From Streptomyces rishiriensis (GTDB lineage Bacteria > Actinomycetota > Actinomycetes > Streptomycetales > Streptomycetaceae): DNA of 64,000 nt. Positions within the stretch are counted from its first letter, which is position 1; every line of letters begins with the position of its first letter. This document shows, one piece after another, positions 8,475-17,436 of the stretch. Made by a program: the position numbers and the translations under genes. The notes under the pieces are model-generated. The model worked only from the letters and a program-made list of their open reading frames with translations. It was not told the origin of the DNA and did no database searches. Where the stretch lies: assembly GCF_030815485.1 (NCBI RefSeq), contig NZ_JAUSWV010000002.1, positions 4,960,001-5,024,000 on the forward strand. The letters are read 5' to 3'.

Positions 8475-9823
8475 TGACCTTGGCACCCGAGTTGAAGGGC
8501 GGCAGCCCGGAAAAGCTGCTCGCACCCGTGCTGTCGGCCTTCTGGGACGAGGACCGGTCCTGGAGCCTGGACGTCTACCGAAGGCACGAAGGGTACGAGG
8601 GCCTCCGCAAGGCGCTCGCCATGTCGCCGGACGACCTGATCGCGTACGTGAAGGACTCCGGTCTGCGAGGGCGTGGCGGCGCGGGATTCCCGACGGGAAT
8701 GAAATGGCAGTTCATTCCCCAGGGTGATGGAAAGCCGCACTATCTAGTTGTCAACGCCGACGAATCGGAGCCCGGGACCTGTAAGGACATCCCGCTCCTC
8801 TTCGCGAACCCGCACAGCCTCATCGAGGGCATTGTGATCGCGTGTTATGCGATCCGGTCGTCTCATGCCTTCATCTATCTGCGTGGTGAAGTCGTCCCCG
8901 TTCTGCGGCGGTTGCACGAGGCCGTGCGCGAGGCCTACGCGGCGGGCTACCTCGGCGAGAACATCCTGGGCAGCGGACTCGACCTCGAACTCACCGTGCA
9001 CGCCGGCGCCGGCGCGTACATCTGCGGTGAGGAGACCGCGCTGCTCGACTCGCTCGAAGGCCGCCGTGGTCAACCGCGGCTGCGCCCTCCTTTCCCTGCC
9101 GTCGCGGGCCTCTATGCGTGCCCGACTGTGGTGAATAACGTCGAATCGATCGCGTCGGTTCCCGCGATTCTGCAAAACGGCAAAGAATGGTTCAGGTCGA
9201 TGGGGAGCGAGAAGTCCCCGGGCTTCACGCTCTACTCGCTCAGCGGCCATGTCGCCGCCCCCGGCCAGTACGAGGCCCCGCTCGGCATCACCCTCCGCCA
9301 GCTCCTCGAGATGAGCGGCGGCATGCGGCCGGGGCACCGGCTCAAGTTCTGGACACCGGGCGGCTCCTCGACGCCGATGTTCACCGAGGAGCACCTCGAC
9401 GTCCCTCTTGACTACGAAGGAGTGGGTGCCGCGGGTTCCATGCTCGGCACCAAAGCTCTCCAGTGCTTCGACGAGACGACCTGCGTCGTGCGGGCCGTCA
9501 CCCGGTGGACCGAGTTCTACGCGCACGAGTCCTGCGGCAAGTGCACCCCGTGCCGTGAGGGAACGTACTGGCTCGTGCAGTTGCTGCGGGACATCGAGGC
9601 CGGCAAGGGAGCCCTCTCCGACCTCGACAAGCTCAACGACATCGCCGACAACATCAACGGCAAGTCCTTCTGCGCCCTCGGCGACGGCGCGGCCTCGCCG
9701 ATCTTCTCCTCGCTCAAGTACTTCCGCGAGGAGTACGAGCAGCACATCACGGGCCGCGGCTGCCCCTTCGATCCGGCCAAGTCGACGGTCTGGGCGGACA
9801 AGCACACGGAGGTGAACGCATGA
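8474..9823 (+). CDS. nuoF: NADH-quinone oxidoreductase subunit F
   Basis: A 449-residue subunit that binds NADH and FMN and is the electron entry point of complex I. The FMN/NADH glycine-rich motif (GLRGRGGAGFPTGMKW, about 63-78), the second nucleotide motif (GAYICGEETALLDSLEG) and the N3 [4Fe-4S] ligands (ESCGKCTPCREG plus a later Cys in GKSFCALG) are all present. ATG at 8474 was preferred to the overlapping GTG at 8471 because AGGAGG lies seven bases before the ATG. The end overlaps nuoG by ATGA. Confidence 0.97.
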   Translation: MTLAPELKGGSPEKLLAPVLSAFWDEDRSWSLDVYRRHEGYEGLRKALAMSPDDLIAYVKDSGLRGRGGAGFPTGMKWQFIPQGDGKPHYLVVNADESEPGTCKDIPLLFANPHSLIEGIVIACYAIRSSHAFIYLRGEVVPVLRRLHEAVREAYAAGYLGENILGSGLDLELTVHAGAGAYICGEETALLDSLEGRRGQPRLRPPFPAVAGLYACPTVVNNVESIASVPAILQNGKEWFRSMGSEKSPGFTLYSLSGHVAAPGQYEAPLGITLRQLLEMSGGMRPGHRLKFWTPGGSSTPMFTEEHLDVPLDYEGVGAAGSMLGTKALQCFDETTCVVRAVTRWTEFYAHESCGKCTPCREGTYWLVQLLRDIEAGKGALSDLDKLNDIADNINGKSFCALGDGAASPIFSSLKYFREEYEQHITGRGCPFDPAKSTVWADKHTEVNA

Positions 9824-12324
9824 CGGTGACCACCAGCGCTCCCTCCGGAGGCGGCGAGGCGGCGGTCCCGCCGGAAGATCTCGTGACGCTGACGATCGAC
9901 GGCGCCGAGATCAGCGTGCCCAAGGGCACCCTGGTCATCCGGGCCGCCGAGCAACTCGGCATCGAGATCCCGCGCTTCTGCGACCATCCCCTCCTCGATC
10001 CGGTCGGCGCCTGCCGGCAGTGCATCGTCGAGGTCGAGGGCCAGCGCAAGCCGATGGCGTCCTGCACGATCACGTGCACGGACGGCATGGTGGTGAAGAC
10101 CCAGCTCAGTTCACCGGTGGCCGAGAAGGCGCAGCACGGTGTGATGGAGCTGCTCCTCATCAACCACCCGCTGGACTGCCCGGTCTGTGACAAGGGCGGC
10201 GAGTGTCCCCTGCAGAACCAGGCCGTGTCGCACGGCCAGGCGGAGTCCCGCTTCGAGGGCAGGAAACGCACGTACGAGAAGCCTCTGCCGATCTCGACGC
10301 AGGTGCTGCTCGACCGTGAGCGGTGCGTACTGTGCGCGCGCTGCACCCGGTTCTCCAACCAGGTGGCGGGCGACCCGATGATCGAGTTGATCGAGCGGGG
10401 CGCGCTGCAGCAGGTGGGGACCGGTGAGGGCGACCCCTTCGAGTCGTACTTCTCCGGCAACACCATCCAGATCTGCCCGGTCGGCGCGCTGACCTCGGCG
10501 GCGTACCGATTCCGCTCGCGGCCCTTCGACCTGGTCTCCTCACCGTCGGTCTGCGAGCACTGCTCCGGCGGCTGCGCCACGCGCACCGACCACCGGCGCG
10601 GCAAGGTCATGCGGCGCCTGGCCGCCAACGACCCCGAGGTCAACGAGGAGTGGATCTGCGACAAGGGGCGGTTCGCGTTCCGGTACGCCCAGCAGCGGGA
10701 CCGGCTCGACACGCCTCTGGTGCGCGACGCCGAGGGGAACCTCGTACCGGCTTCCTGGCCGGAGGCGTTGCAGATCGCGGCCCAGGGTCTGCTGGCGTCG
10801 CGTGGCAGGACCGGTGTCCTGACCGGCGGCCGCCTCACCATCGAGGACGCCTACGCGTACAGCAAGTTCACGCGCGTGGCGCTCGACACCAACGACATCG
10901 ACTTCCGCGCGCGTGCGCACAGCAGTGAGGAGGCCGACTTCCTGGCCGCCCACATCGCCGGCCGCGGACGTGACCTCGACGGTACGGGCGTCACGTACAC
11001 CCTGCTGGAGAAGGCGCCCGCCGTACTGCTCGTCGGGTTCGAGTCGGAGGAGGAGGCGCCCGGCGTCTTCCTGAGGTTGCGCAAGGCCTGGCGCAAGCAC
11101 GGACAGCGGGTGTTCTCGCTGGCCACGCACGTCACCCGGGGCCTGGAGAAGGCGGGCGGCACACTGCTGTCGGCCGCACCGGGGACCGAGACGGAGTGGC
11201 TGGACGCACTCGCGGGCGGCGTCGGCCTGGAGGACGCGGGCGGCAAGGCCGCCGAGGCGCTGCGGGCCGAAGGCGCGGTGATCGTCGTCGGCGAGCGGCT
11301 GGCCGGCGTGGCAGGCGGCCTCACCGCCGCCGTGCGGGCCGCCGCGGCGACCGGCGCCCGACTCGTGTGGATTCCACGCCGGGCGGGCGAGCGGGGCGCG
11401 ATCGAGGCCGGCGCTCTGCCGTCACTGCTGCCGGGCGGTCGTCCGGCCACCGACCCACGGGCGCGTGAGGAGGTCGCCGCGGCCTGGGGCCTCGCCGAAC
11501 TTCCGCACCGCTACGGCCGGGACACCGGGCAGATCATCGAGGCCGCCACGTCCGGCGAACTTCAGGCGCTGCTCGTCGCGGGCGTCGAGGTCGCGGACCT
11601 GCCCGACCCGGCACGCGCGCGTGTGGCGCTGGCCGAGGCCGGCTTCGTCGTGTCGCTGGAGCTGCGGCCCGGTGAGGTCACCGAGCACGCCGATGTCGTC
11701 CTCCCGGTGGCCGCGGTCGCCGAGAAGGCGGGCGCCTTCCTCAACTGGGAGGGCAGGGTCCGTTTCTTCGAGGCTGCCCTGAAGCCCGACCAGATGACAC
11801 GCCGTCCGGCGCCCTCCGACGCACGCGTGCTCCAGATGCTCGCCGACGCCATGGACGTCCACCTCGGCCTGCCGGACCTGCGCACCGCGCGCGCGGAGCT
11901 CGACCGGCTCGGCGCGTGGGACGGGCCGCGGGCCCCCGAGTCCCTGGAGACCGCCGCCCAGCTGCCGCGTCCCGCCGCGGGCGAGGCCGTTCTCGCCGGG
12001 CACCGTCTGCTGCTCGACCGGGGTGTCCTCCAGCAGGGAGACGAGGCGCTCGCCGGGACGCGGCACGCCGCACACGCGCGTGTGTCGCCCGCCACGGCCG
12101 CCGAGGTGGGCGTCAAGAACGGCGACGTCCTCGCCGTGACCGGGCCCGCAGGGGCGGTCGAACTGCCGCTGCTGATCACACAGATGCCCGATCGGGTGGT
12201 CTGGCTCCCGCTGAACTCCACGGGCGGAGGCGTCGCCTCCGACGCCGGGGCGACACCCGGCGCCCTTGTCCGCATCGGCCCGGCGACGCTCGTCGCCGAT
12301 GCCACCGAGGAGGTGGAGGCATGA
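9820..12324 (+). CDS. nuoG: NADH-quinone oxidoreductase subunit G
   Basis: The largest peripheral subunit (834 residues), carrying a chain of iron-sulfur clusters. In order: a [2Fe-2S] ferredoxin domain (cysteines from CDHPLLDPVGACRQC), a His-ligated [4Fe-4S] segment (HPLDCPVCDKGGEC), a further cluster (CVLCARC with ICPVGAL), and CEHCSGGC with a distant Cys in EEWICDKGRF, the ligands of the optional cluster N7. A degenerate molybdopterin-oxidoreductase domain fills the C-terminal two-thirds and lacks cofactor function in this family. Overlaps nuoF and nuoH by four bases each. Confidence 0.96.
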   Translation: MTVTTSAPSGGGEAAVPPEDLVTLTIDGAEISVPKGTLVIRAAEQLGIEIPRFCDHPLLDPVGACRQCIVEVEGQRKPMASCTITCTDGMVVKTQLSSPVAEKAQHGVMELLLINHPLDCPVCDKGGECPLQNQAVSHGQAESRFEGRKRTYEKPLPISTQVLLDRERCVLCARCTRFSNQVAGDPMIELIERGALQQVGTGEGDPFESYFSGNTIQICPVGALTSAAYRFRSRPFDLVSSPSVCEHCSGGCATRTDHRRGKVMRRLAANDPEVNEEWICDKGRFAFRYAQQRDRLDTPLVRDAEGNLVPASWPEALQIAAQGLLASRGRTGVLTGGRLTIEDAYAYSKFTRVALDTNDIDFRARAHSSEEADFLAAHIAGRGRDLDGTGVTYTLLEKAPAVLLVGFESEEEAPGVFLRLRKAWRKHGQRVFSLATHVTRGLEKAGGTLLSAAPGTETEWLDALAGGVGLEDAGGKAAEALRAEGAVIVVGERLAGVAGGLTAAVRAAAATGARLVWIPRRAGERGAIEAGALPSLLPGGRPATDPRAREEVAAAWGLAELPHRYGRDTGQIIEAATSGELQALLVAGVEVADLPDPARARVALAEAGFVVSLELRPGEVTEHADVVLPVAAVAEKAGAFLNWEGRVRFFEAALKPDQMTRRPAPSDARVLQMLADAMDVHLGLPDLRTARAELDRLGAWDGPRAPESLETAAQLPRPAAGEAVLAGHRLLLDRGVLQQGDEALAGTRHAAHARVSPATAAEVGVKNGDVLAVTGPAGAVELPLLITQMPDRVVWLPLNSTGGGVASDAGATPGALVRIGPATLVADATEEVEA

Positions 12325-13682
12325 GCCCGTACTTCGCCGCTGAGGACCTCTCGATGTTCGGCCGCGACCCCTGGTGGCTGGTCGTCTTCAAGGCGGTCTT
12401 CTGCTTCGCCTTCCTGCTGCTCTCCGTGCTGTTCGCCATCGTCTGGGAGCGGAAAGTCGTCGCCTGGATGCAGCTGCGCGTCGGCCCCAACCGGCACGGC
12501 CCCTGGGGCATGCTCCAGTCGCTCGCCGACGGCATCAAACTGATGCTGAAGGAAGACCTCGTCGTCAAGCGCGCGGACAAGGTGGTGTACATCCTCGCGC
12601 CGATCATCGCGGCCATCCCGGCCTTCATGGCGATCGCGGTGATCCCCTTCGGCCCGGCCGGCAACGAGGTCTCGATCTTCGGCCAGCGCACCACGATGCA
12701 GCTGACCGACCTGCCGATCGCGATGCTCTACATCCTCGCCTGCGCCTCGATCGGCATCTACGGCATCGTGCTGGCGGGCTGGAGTTCCGGCTCCACCTAC
12801 CCGCTGCTGGGCGGACTGCGGTCCTGCGCCCAGATGATCTCCTACGAGATCGCCATGGGCGCCTCGTTCGCCTCGGTGTTCCTCTACTCGGGGTCGATGT
12901 CGACGTCGACGATCGTCGAACAGCAGCAGGACCGCTGGTACATCCTCCTGCTGCCGGTCTCCTTCATCCTCTACATCATCACGATGGTCGGCGAGACCAA
13001 CCGTGCCCCCTTCGACATGCCGGAGTCCGAGGGCGACCTGGTCGGCGGCTTCAACACCGAGTACTCGTCGATCAAGTTCGCGATCTTCATGCTCGCCGAG
13101 TACGCGAACATGATCACGGTCTCCGCCGTGTCGACCACGCTCTTCCTCGGCGGCTGGCGGGCCCCCTGGCCGATCAGCACCTTCTGGGAGGGCGCGAACC
13201 ACGGCTGGTGGCCGATGCTCTGGTTCATCGCCAAGGTGCAGCTGCTGCTGTTCCTCTTCATCTGGCTGCGCGGCACGCTGCCCCGCGTCCGCTACGACCA
13301 GTTGATGAAGCTCGGCTGGAAGGTCCTGATCCCGGTCTCGGTGACGTGGCTGATGCTCGTCGCGACCGTACGGACCCTGCGCAACGAGAACTACGACTTC
13401 GCCGAGATCGCTCTCTACGTCTGCGGTGGCGTCCTGGCTCTGTTGCTCCTGTCCTTCATCGCGGACATGTTCCGCAACGGGGGCAAGGAAGCACAGGCCC
13501 CCGCCGAGCCCGCCGGCTTCGACCCGATGGCGGGCGGATTCCCCGTACCGCCACTGCCGGGACAGGAGCTGCCGCCGGTGCCCAGGCGCCGCCCGCACCA
13601 GGAACGAGAGCTCATTGTCAGTGGCGGAGTGGACACTGTGAGTGACGGATCGCTGGATGGAAAGGAGGCGTCCGATGGCTGA
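12321..13682 (+). CDS. nuoH: NADH-quinone oxidoreductase subunit H
   Basis: The membrane subunit at the joint between the peripheral arm and the membrane arm, with about eight helices. It contributes the quinone channel. Conserved loops include ETNRAPFDMPESEGDLVGGFNTEY and the LAEYANM helix, whose acidic residues start the proton-translocation path. The last 60-70 of its 453 residues are a hydrophilic Pro-rich tail not needed for the core fold. ATG at 12321 overlaps the nuoG stop; the 3' end overlaps the nuoI start by eight bases. Confidence 0.96.
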   Translation: MSPYFAAEDLSMFGRDPWWLVVFKAVFCFAFLLLSVLFAIVWERKVVAWMQLRVGPNRHGPWGMLQSLADGIKLMLKEDLVVKRADKVVYILAPIIAAIPAFMAIAVIPFGPAGNEVSIFGQRTTMQLTDLPIAMLYILACASIGIYGIVLAGWSSGSTYPLLGGLRSCAQMISYEIAMGASFASVFLYSGSMSTSTIVEQQQDRWYILLLPVSFILYIITMVGETNRAPFDMPESEGDLVGGFNTEYSSIKFAIFMLAEYANMITVSAVSTTLFLGGWRAPWPISTFWEGANHGWWPMLWFIAKVQLLLFLFIWLRGTLPRVRYDQLMKLGWKVLIPVSVTWLMLVATVRTLRNENYDFAEIALYVCGGVLALLLLSFIADMFRNGGKEAQAPAEPAGFDPMAGGFPVPPLPGQELPPVPRRRPHQERELIVSGGVDTVSDGSLDGKEASDG

Positions 13683-14316
13683 GGAGCCCAAGGAGACCAA
13701 GCCCGGTTTCCAGAACCCCGTGGCCGGCTTCGCCGTGACCTTCAAGGCCATGTTCAAGAAGCGGCTGACCGAGCAGTACCCGGAGCAGGAGAAGACCACA
13801 GCTCCCCGGTTCCACGGACGGCACCAGCTCAACCGCCATCCGGACGGCCTGGAGAAGTGCGTCGGGTGCGAACTGTGCGCCTGGGCCTGCCCCGCCGACG
13901 CCATCTACGTCGAGGGCGCGGACAACACCGAAGAGGAGCGTTACTCGCCGGGCGAGCGGTACGGGCGGGTGTATCAGATCAACTACGCCCGTTGCATCCT
14001 GTGCGGCCTGTGCATCGAGGCATGCCCCACGCGCGCGTTGACGATGACCAACGAGTTCGAGCTCGCCGACTCCAGCCGCGCCAACCTGATCTACACCAAG
14101 GAGCAACTGCTCGCCGGCCTCGAAGAGGGCATGGTCGACTCGCCCCACGCGATCTACCCGGGGACGGACGAGCAGGACTACTACCGGGGTCTGGTGACGG
14201 AGGCGGCGCCCGGCACGGAACAGCAGCCGGCCGTCTCCAAGGGCGAGGCCCCGCAGGAGGGTGCCGCCACGTCCGGCGCGGACGAGCCGGCGTCCGGGGA
14301 GGTGGTCGGCCGATGA
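13675..14316 (+). CDS. nuoI: NADH-quinone oxidoreductase subunit I
   Basis: A 213-residue ferredoxin-like subunit that carries clusters N6a and N6b, passing electrons to N2 on NuoB. Both motifs are intact: CVGCELCAWACP near residue 62 and CILCGLCIEACP near residue 107. A further 60 residues after the second motif are acidic and variable. The ATG at 13675 is chosen over an in-frame ATG at 13642 because AAAGGAGG sits six bases upstream. Confidence 0.96.
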   Translation: MAEEPKETKPGFQNPVAGFAVTFKAMFKKRLTEQYPEQEKTTAPRFHGRHQLNRHPDGLEKCVGCELCAWACPADAIYVEGADNTEEERYSPGERYGRVYQINYARCILCGLCIEACPTRALTMTNEFELADSSRANLIYTKEQLLAGLEEGMVDSPHAIYPGTDEQDYYRGLVTEAAPGTEQQPAVSKGEAPQEGAATSGADEPASGEVVGR

Positions 14317-15155
14317 GCGCACAACTCGCCGCCTACTCCACCTCCACCGGCGAGGCCGTGCAGTTCTGGATGCTCGGCACCGTCGCGGTGATCGGCGCCC
14401 TGTGCACCGTCTTCATGAAGAAGGCCGTGCACAGCGCGCTCTGCCTCGCCGGCACCATGATCGTCCTCGCGGTGTTCTACCTCGCCAACGGGGCGTACTT
14501 CCTGGGCATCGTGCAGATCGTCGTCTACACCGGCGCGATCATGATGCTGTTCCTGTTCGTGGTGATGCTCGTCGGTGTCACCGCGGCGGACTCCTTGAAG
14601 GAGACCATCAAGGGCCAGCGCTGGCTGGCCCTCGTCAGCGGCCTCGGCTTCGGCATCCTGCTGATCGCCGGCATCGGCAACGCCACCCTGACGGAGTTCA
14701 CCGGCCTCGCCGAGGCGAACGCCAACGGCAACGTGGAGGGCCTCGCCGCCCTCATCTTCACCAAGTACGTCTTCGCCTTCGAAATCACCGGCGCCCTGCT
14801 CATCACGGCCACCGTCGGCGCCATGGTGCTCACCCACCGTGAACGCACAGAGCGGGCCAAGACCCAGCGTGAGCTGGCCGAACAGCGGGTCCGTGAGGGC
14901 AAGCACGTACCGCCGCTGCCCGCGCCGGGCGTGTACGCGCGGCACAACGCCGTGGACGTCCAGGGTCTGCTGCCCGACGGCACCCCGTCGGAGCTCACGG
15001 TGAGCAAGACGCTGCGCGAGCGCGGCCAGATCCGGGACGTGTCCACCGAGGCGCTGAACGACCTCAAGGCCCTGGAACAGCGCGCCGAGGAGCGCCTGGA
15101 GCGGACCGCGATCGAGCCGCCACACCTCAAGCGGCCCGAGGAGGCGTCGAAGTGA
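14313..15155 (+). CDS. nuoJ: NADH-quinone oxidoreductase subunit J
   Basis: A membrane subunit with five helices in the first 170 residues, including the conserved LGIVQIVVYTGAIMMLFLFVVM region around helix 3, which flips conformation during turnover in known structures. Total length is 280 residues. The C-terminal 110 residues are charged, predicted cytoplasmic and specific to this lineage, with a short HNAVDVQGLLPDG motif of unknown role. Four-base overlaps join it to nuoI and nuoK. Confidence 0.95.
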   Translation: MSAQLAAYSTSTGEAVQFWMLGTVAVIGALCTVFMKKAVHSALCLAGTMIVLAVFYLANGAYFLGIVQIVVYTGAIMMLFLFVVMLVGVTAADSLKETIKGQRWLALVSGLGFGILLIAGIGNATLTEFTGLAEANANGNVEGLAALIFTKYVFAFEITGALLITATVGAMVLTHRERTERAKTQRELAEQRVREGKHVPPLPAPGVYARHNAVDVQGLLPDGTPSELTVSKTLRERGQIRDVSTEALNDLKALEQRAEERLERTAIEPPHLKRPEEASK

Positions 15156-15451
15156 ACCCCGTCAACTACCTCTACCTCGCCGCGCTGTTGTTCACGATCG
15201 GTGCGACCGGTGTGCTGATCAGGCGCAACGCGATCGTCGTCTTCATGTGCATCGAGCTCATGCTCAACGCCTGCAACCTCGCGTTCGTCACCTTCTCCCG
15301 GATGCACGGCAATCTCGACGGCCAGATCATCGCCTTCTTCACGATGGTCGTCGCCGCCGCCGAGGTCGTGGTCGGACTCGCGATCATCGTGTCGCTGTTC
15401 CGTTCCCGCCACTCGGCCTCGGTCGACGACGCCAGCCTGATGAAGCTGTAA
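15152..15451 (+). CDS. nuoK: NADH-quinone oxidoreductase subunit K
   Basis: A 99-residue membrane subunit with three helices, the usual length. The two functionally essential membrane glutamates are present, in CIELMLNACN and AAAEVVVGLAI. The GTG start overlaps the nuoJ stop, and a 15-base gap separates it from nuoL. Confidence 0.97.
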   Translation: MNPVNYLYLAALLFTIGATGVLIRRNAIVVFMCIELMLNACNLAFVTFSRMHGNLDGQIIAFFTMVVAAAEVVVGLAIIVSLFRSRHSASVDDASLMKL

Positions 15452-15466
15452 GGGGTCGGAAGAATC

Positions 15467-17431
15467 GTGGAGAACCTGATTGCGCTGCTGATCGCGGCGC
15501 CCCTGCTCGGAGCGGCCGTCCTTCTGGTCGGCGGCCGTCGGCTCGACGCCGTCGGCCACTGGGTCGGCACGCTCCTGTCGTCCGTCTCCTTCGTGTTCGG
15601 CGTCGTCCTCTTCAGCGACCTGCTGAGCAAGGACGCCGAGGACCGGACGCTGACGCAGCATCTGTTCAGCTGGATCCCGGTCGAGGGCTTCCAGGCGGAC
15701 GTCGCCTTCCGCCTCGACCAGTTGTCGATGACGTTCGTGCTGCTGATCACGGGTGTCGGCTCGCTGATCCACCTGTACTCGATCGGGTACATGGAGCACG
15801 ACGAGCGGCGCCGCCGCTTCTTCGGCTATCTGAACCTGTTCCTGGCGGCGATGCTGCTGCTCGTCCTCGCCGACAACTACCTGCTGCTGTACGTCGGCTG
15901 GGAGGGCGTCGGACTCGCCTCCTACCTGCTCATCGGCTTCTGGCAGCACAAGCCCAGCGCCGCCACCGCCGCGAAGAAGGCCTTCCTGGTCAACCGCGTC
16001 GGCGACATCGGCCTGTCGATCGCCATCATGCTGATGTTCACCACCTTCGGGACCTTCGCCTTCGGCCCGCTGCTCGGGGCGGAAGGCGAACCCGGCATCG
16101 CGGGTGACGCGAGCGAGGGCAAGCTGACCGCCATCGCCCTGATGCTGCTGCTCGCCGCCTGCGGCAAGTCCGCCCAGGTGCCGCTCCAGTCCTGGCTCGG
16201 GGACGCGATGGAAGGCCCGACCCCGGTCTCGGCCCTCATCCACGCGGCGACCATGGTGACGGCGGGCGTGTACCTGATCGTCCGCTCGGCGGCCGTCTTC
16301 AACGGCGCACCCGACGCGCAGCTCGTCGTCACCGTCGTCGGTGCCGTCACGCTGCTGTTCGGTGCGATCGTCGGTTGCGCGAAGGACGACATCAAGAAGG
16401 CGCTGGCCGGCTCGACCATGTCGCAGATCGGCTACATGGTGCTGGCCGCGGGCCTCGGTCCCATCGGCTACGTCTTCGCGATCATGCACCTGGTGACGCA
16501 CGGCTTCTTCAAGGCCGGGCTGTTCCTCGGCGCGGGCTCCGTCATGCACGGCATGAACGACGAGGTCGACATGCGCAAGTACGGCGGACTCAGGAAGTAC
16601 ATGCCGGTCACCTTCGTGACCTTCGGTCTGGGCTACCTCGCCATCATCGGGTTCCCGGGACTGTCCGGCTTCTTCTCCAAGGACAAGATCATCGAGGCGG
16701 CGTTCGCCAAGGGCGGCACCGAGGGCTGGATCCTCGGCGGCTGCGCCCTGCTCGGCGCGGCCATCACCGCGTACTACATGACGCGCGTGATGCTGATGAC
16801 GTTCTTCGGCGAGGAGCGTTGGAAGAACCGACCCACTCGTTCCCCCGAGGCGCCCAGCGCGGAGCCCGCCGCCGCGCACCACGGCGAGCACGCGGAGCCG
16901 CACCCGCACGAGTCGCCCAAGGTCATGACGATCCCGATGATCGTGCTGGCCTTCGGATCGGTCTTCGCCGGCGGGTTCTTCAGCATCGGCGACCGCTTCC
17001 TGCACTGGCTGGAGCCGGTCACCGGCCACTCCCACGGCGACTCCCCGGTCAGCGCCCTCACCGTCACCCTCGCCACGATGGTGGTCCTGGTGATCGGCGT
17101 GGCGATCGCGTACGCCCAGTACGGCCGCCGCCCTGTCCCGGTCGTCGCCCCGCGCGGGTCGCTGCTCACCCGGGCCGCCCGGCGCGATCTCCTCCAGGAC
17201 GACTTCAACCACGTCGTCCTGGTCCGCGGCGGCGAGCACCTCACCCGCTCCCTGGTCTACGTCGACCACACCCTGGTCGACGGAGTCGTCAACGGCACGG
17301 CGGCCTCGGTCGGCGGCCTCTCCGGGCGCCTGCGCCGACTCCAGAACGGCTTCGCGCGGTCGTACGCGGTCTCGATGTTCGGCGGTGCGGCGGTCCTCGT
17401 CGCCGCGACCCTGCTGATGAGGGCGGTCTGA
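15467..17431 (+). CDS. nuoL: NADH-quinone oxidoreductase subunit L
   Basis: The distal antiporter-like proton channel of complex I, 654 residues with about 16 membrane segments. It contains the LYVGWEGVGLASYLLIGFW helix with the key Glu and the helices with conserved lysines (for example in KKAFLVNRVGD and CGKSAQVPLQSWLGDAMEGP). A His-rich hydrophilic loop (about residues 460-485, HHGEHAEPHPHE) precedes the long lateral helix region. Starts at GTG 15467; nuoM follows after five bases. Confidence 0.96.
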   Translation: MENLIALLIAAPLLGAAVLLVGGRRLDAVGHWVGTLLSSVSFVFGVVLFSDLLSKDAEDRTLTQHLFSWIPVEGFQADVAFRLDQLSMTFVLLITGVGSLIHLYSIGYMEHDERRRRFFGYLNLFLAAMLLLVLADNYLLLYVGWEGVGLASYLLIGFWQHKPSAATAAKKAFLVNRVGDIGLSIAIMLMFTTFGTFAFGPLLGAEGEPGIAGDASEGKLTAIALMLLLAACGKSAQVPLQSWLGDAMEGPTPVSALIHAATMVTAGVYLIVRSAAVFNGAPDAQLVVTVVGAVTLLFGAIVGCAKDDIKKALAGSTMSQIGYMVLAAGLGPIGYVFAIMHLVTHGFFKAGLFLGAGSVMHGMNDEVDMRKYGGLRKYMPVTFVTFGLGYLAIIGFPGLSGFFSKDKIIEAAFAKGGTEGWILGGCALLGAAITAYYMTRVMLMTFFGEERWKNRPTRSPEAPSAEPAAAHHGEHAEPHPHESPKVMTIPMIVLAFGSVFAGGFFSIGDRFLHWLEPVTGHSHGDSPVSALTVTLATMVVLVIGVAIAYAQYGRRPVPVVAPRGSLLTRAARRDLLQDDFNHVVLVRGGEHLTRSLVYVDHTLVDGVVNGTAASVGGLSGRLRRLQNGFARSYAVSMFGGAAVLVAATLLMRAV

Positions 17432-17436
17432 TACCG

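Noticed and set aside
14525..17269. A 914-codon minus-strand frame opposite nuoJ-nuoL
   Set aside because: Antisense shadow dominated by Asp/Glu/Arg/His repeats; nuoJ, nuoK and nuoL beneath it are unambiguous.
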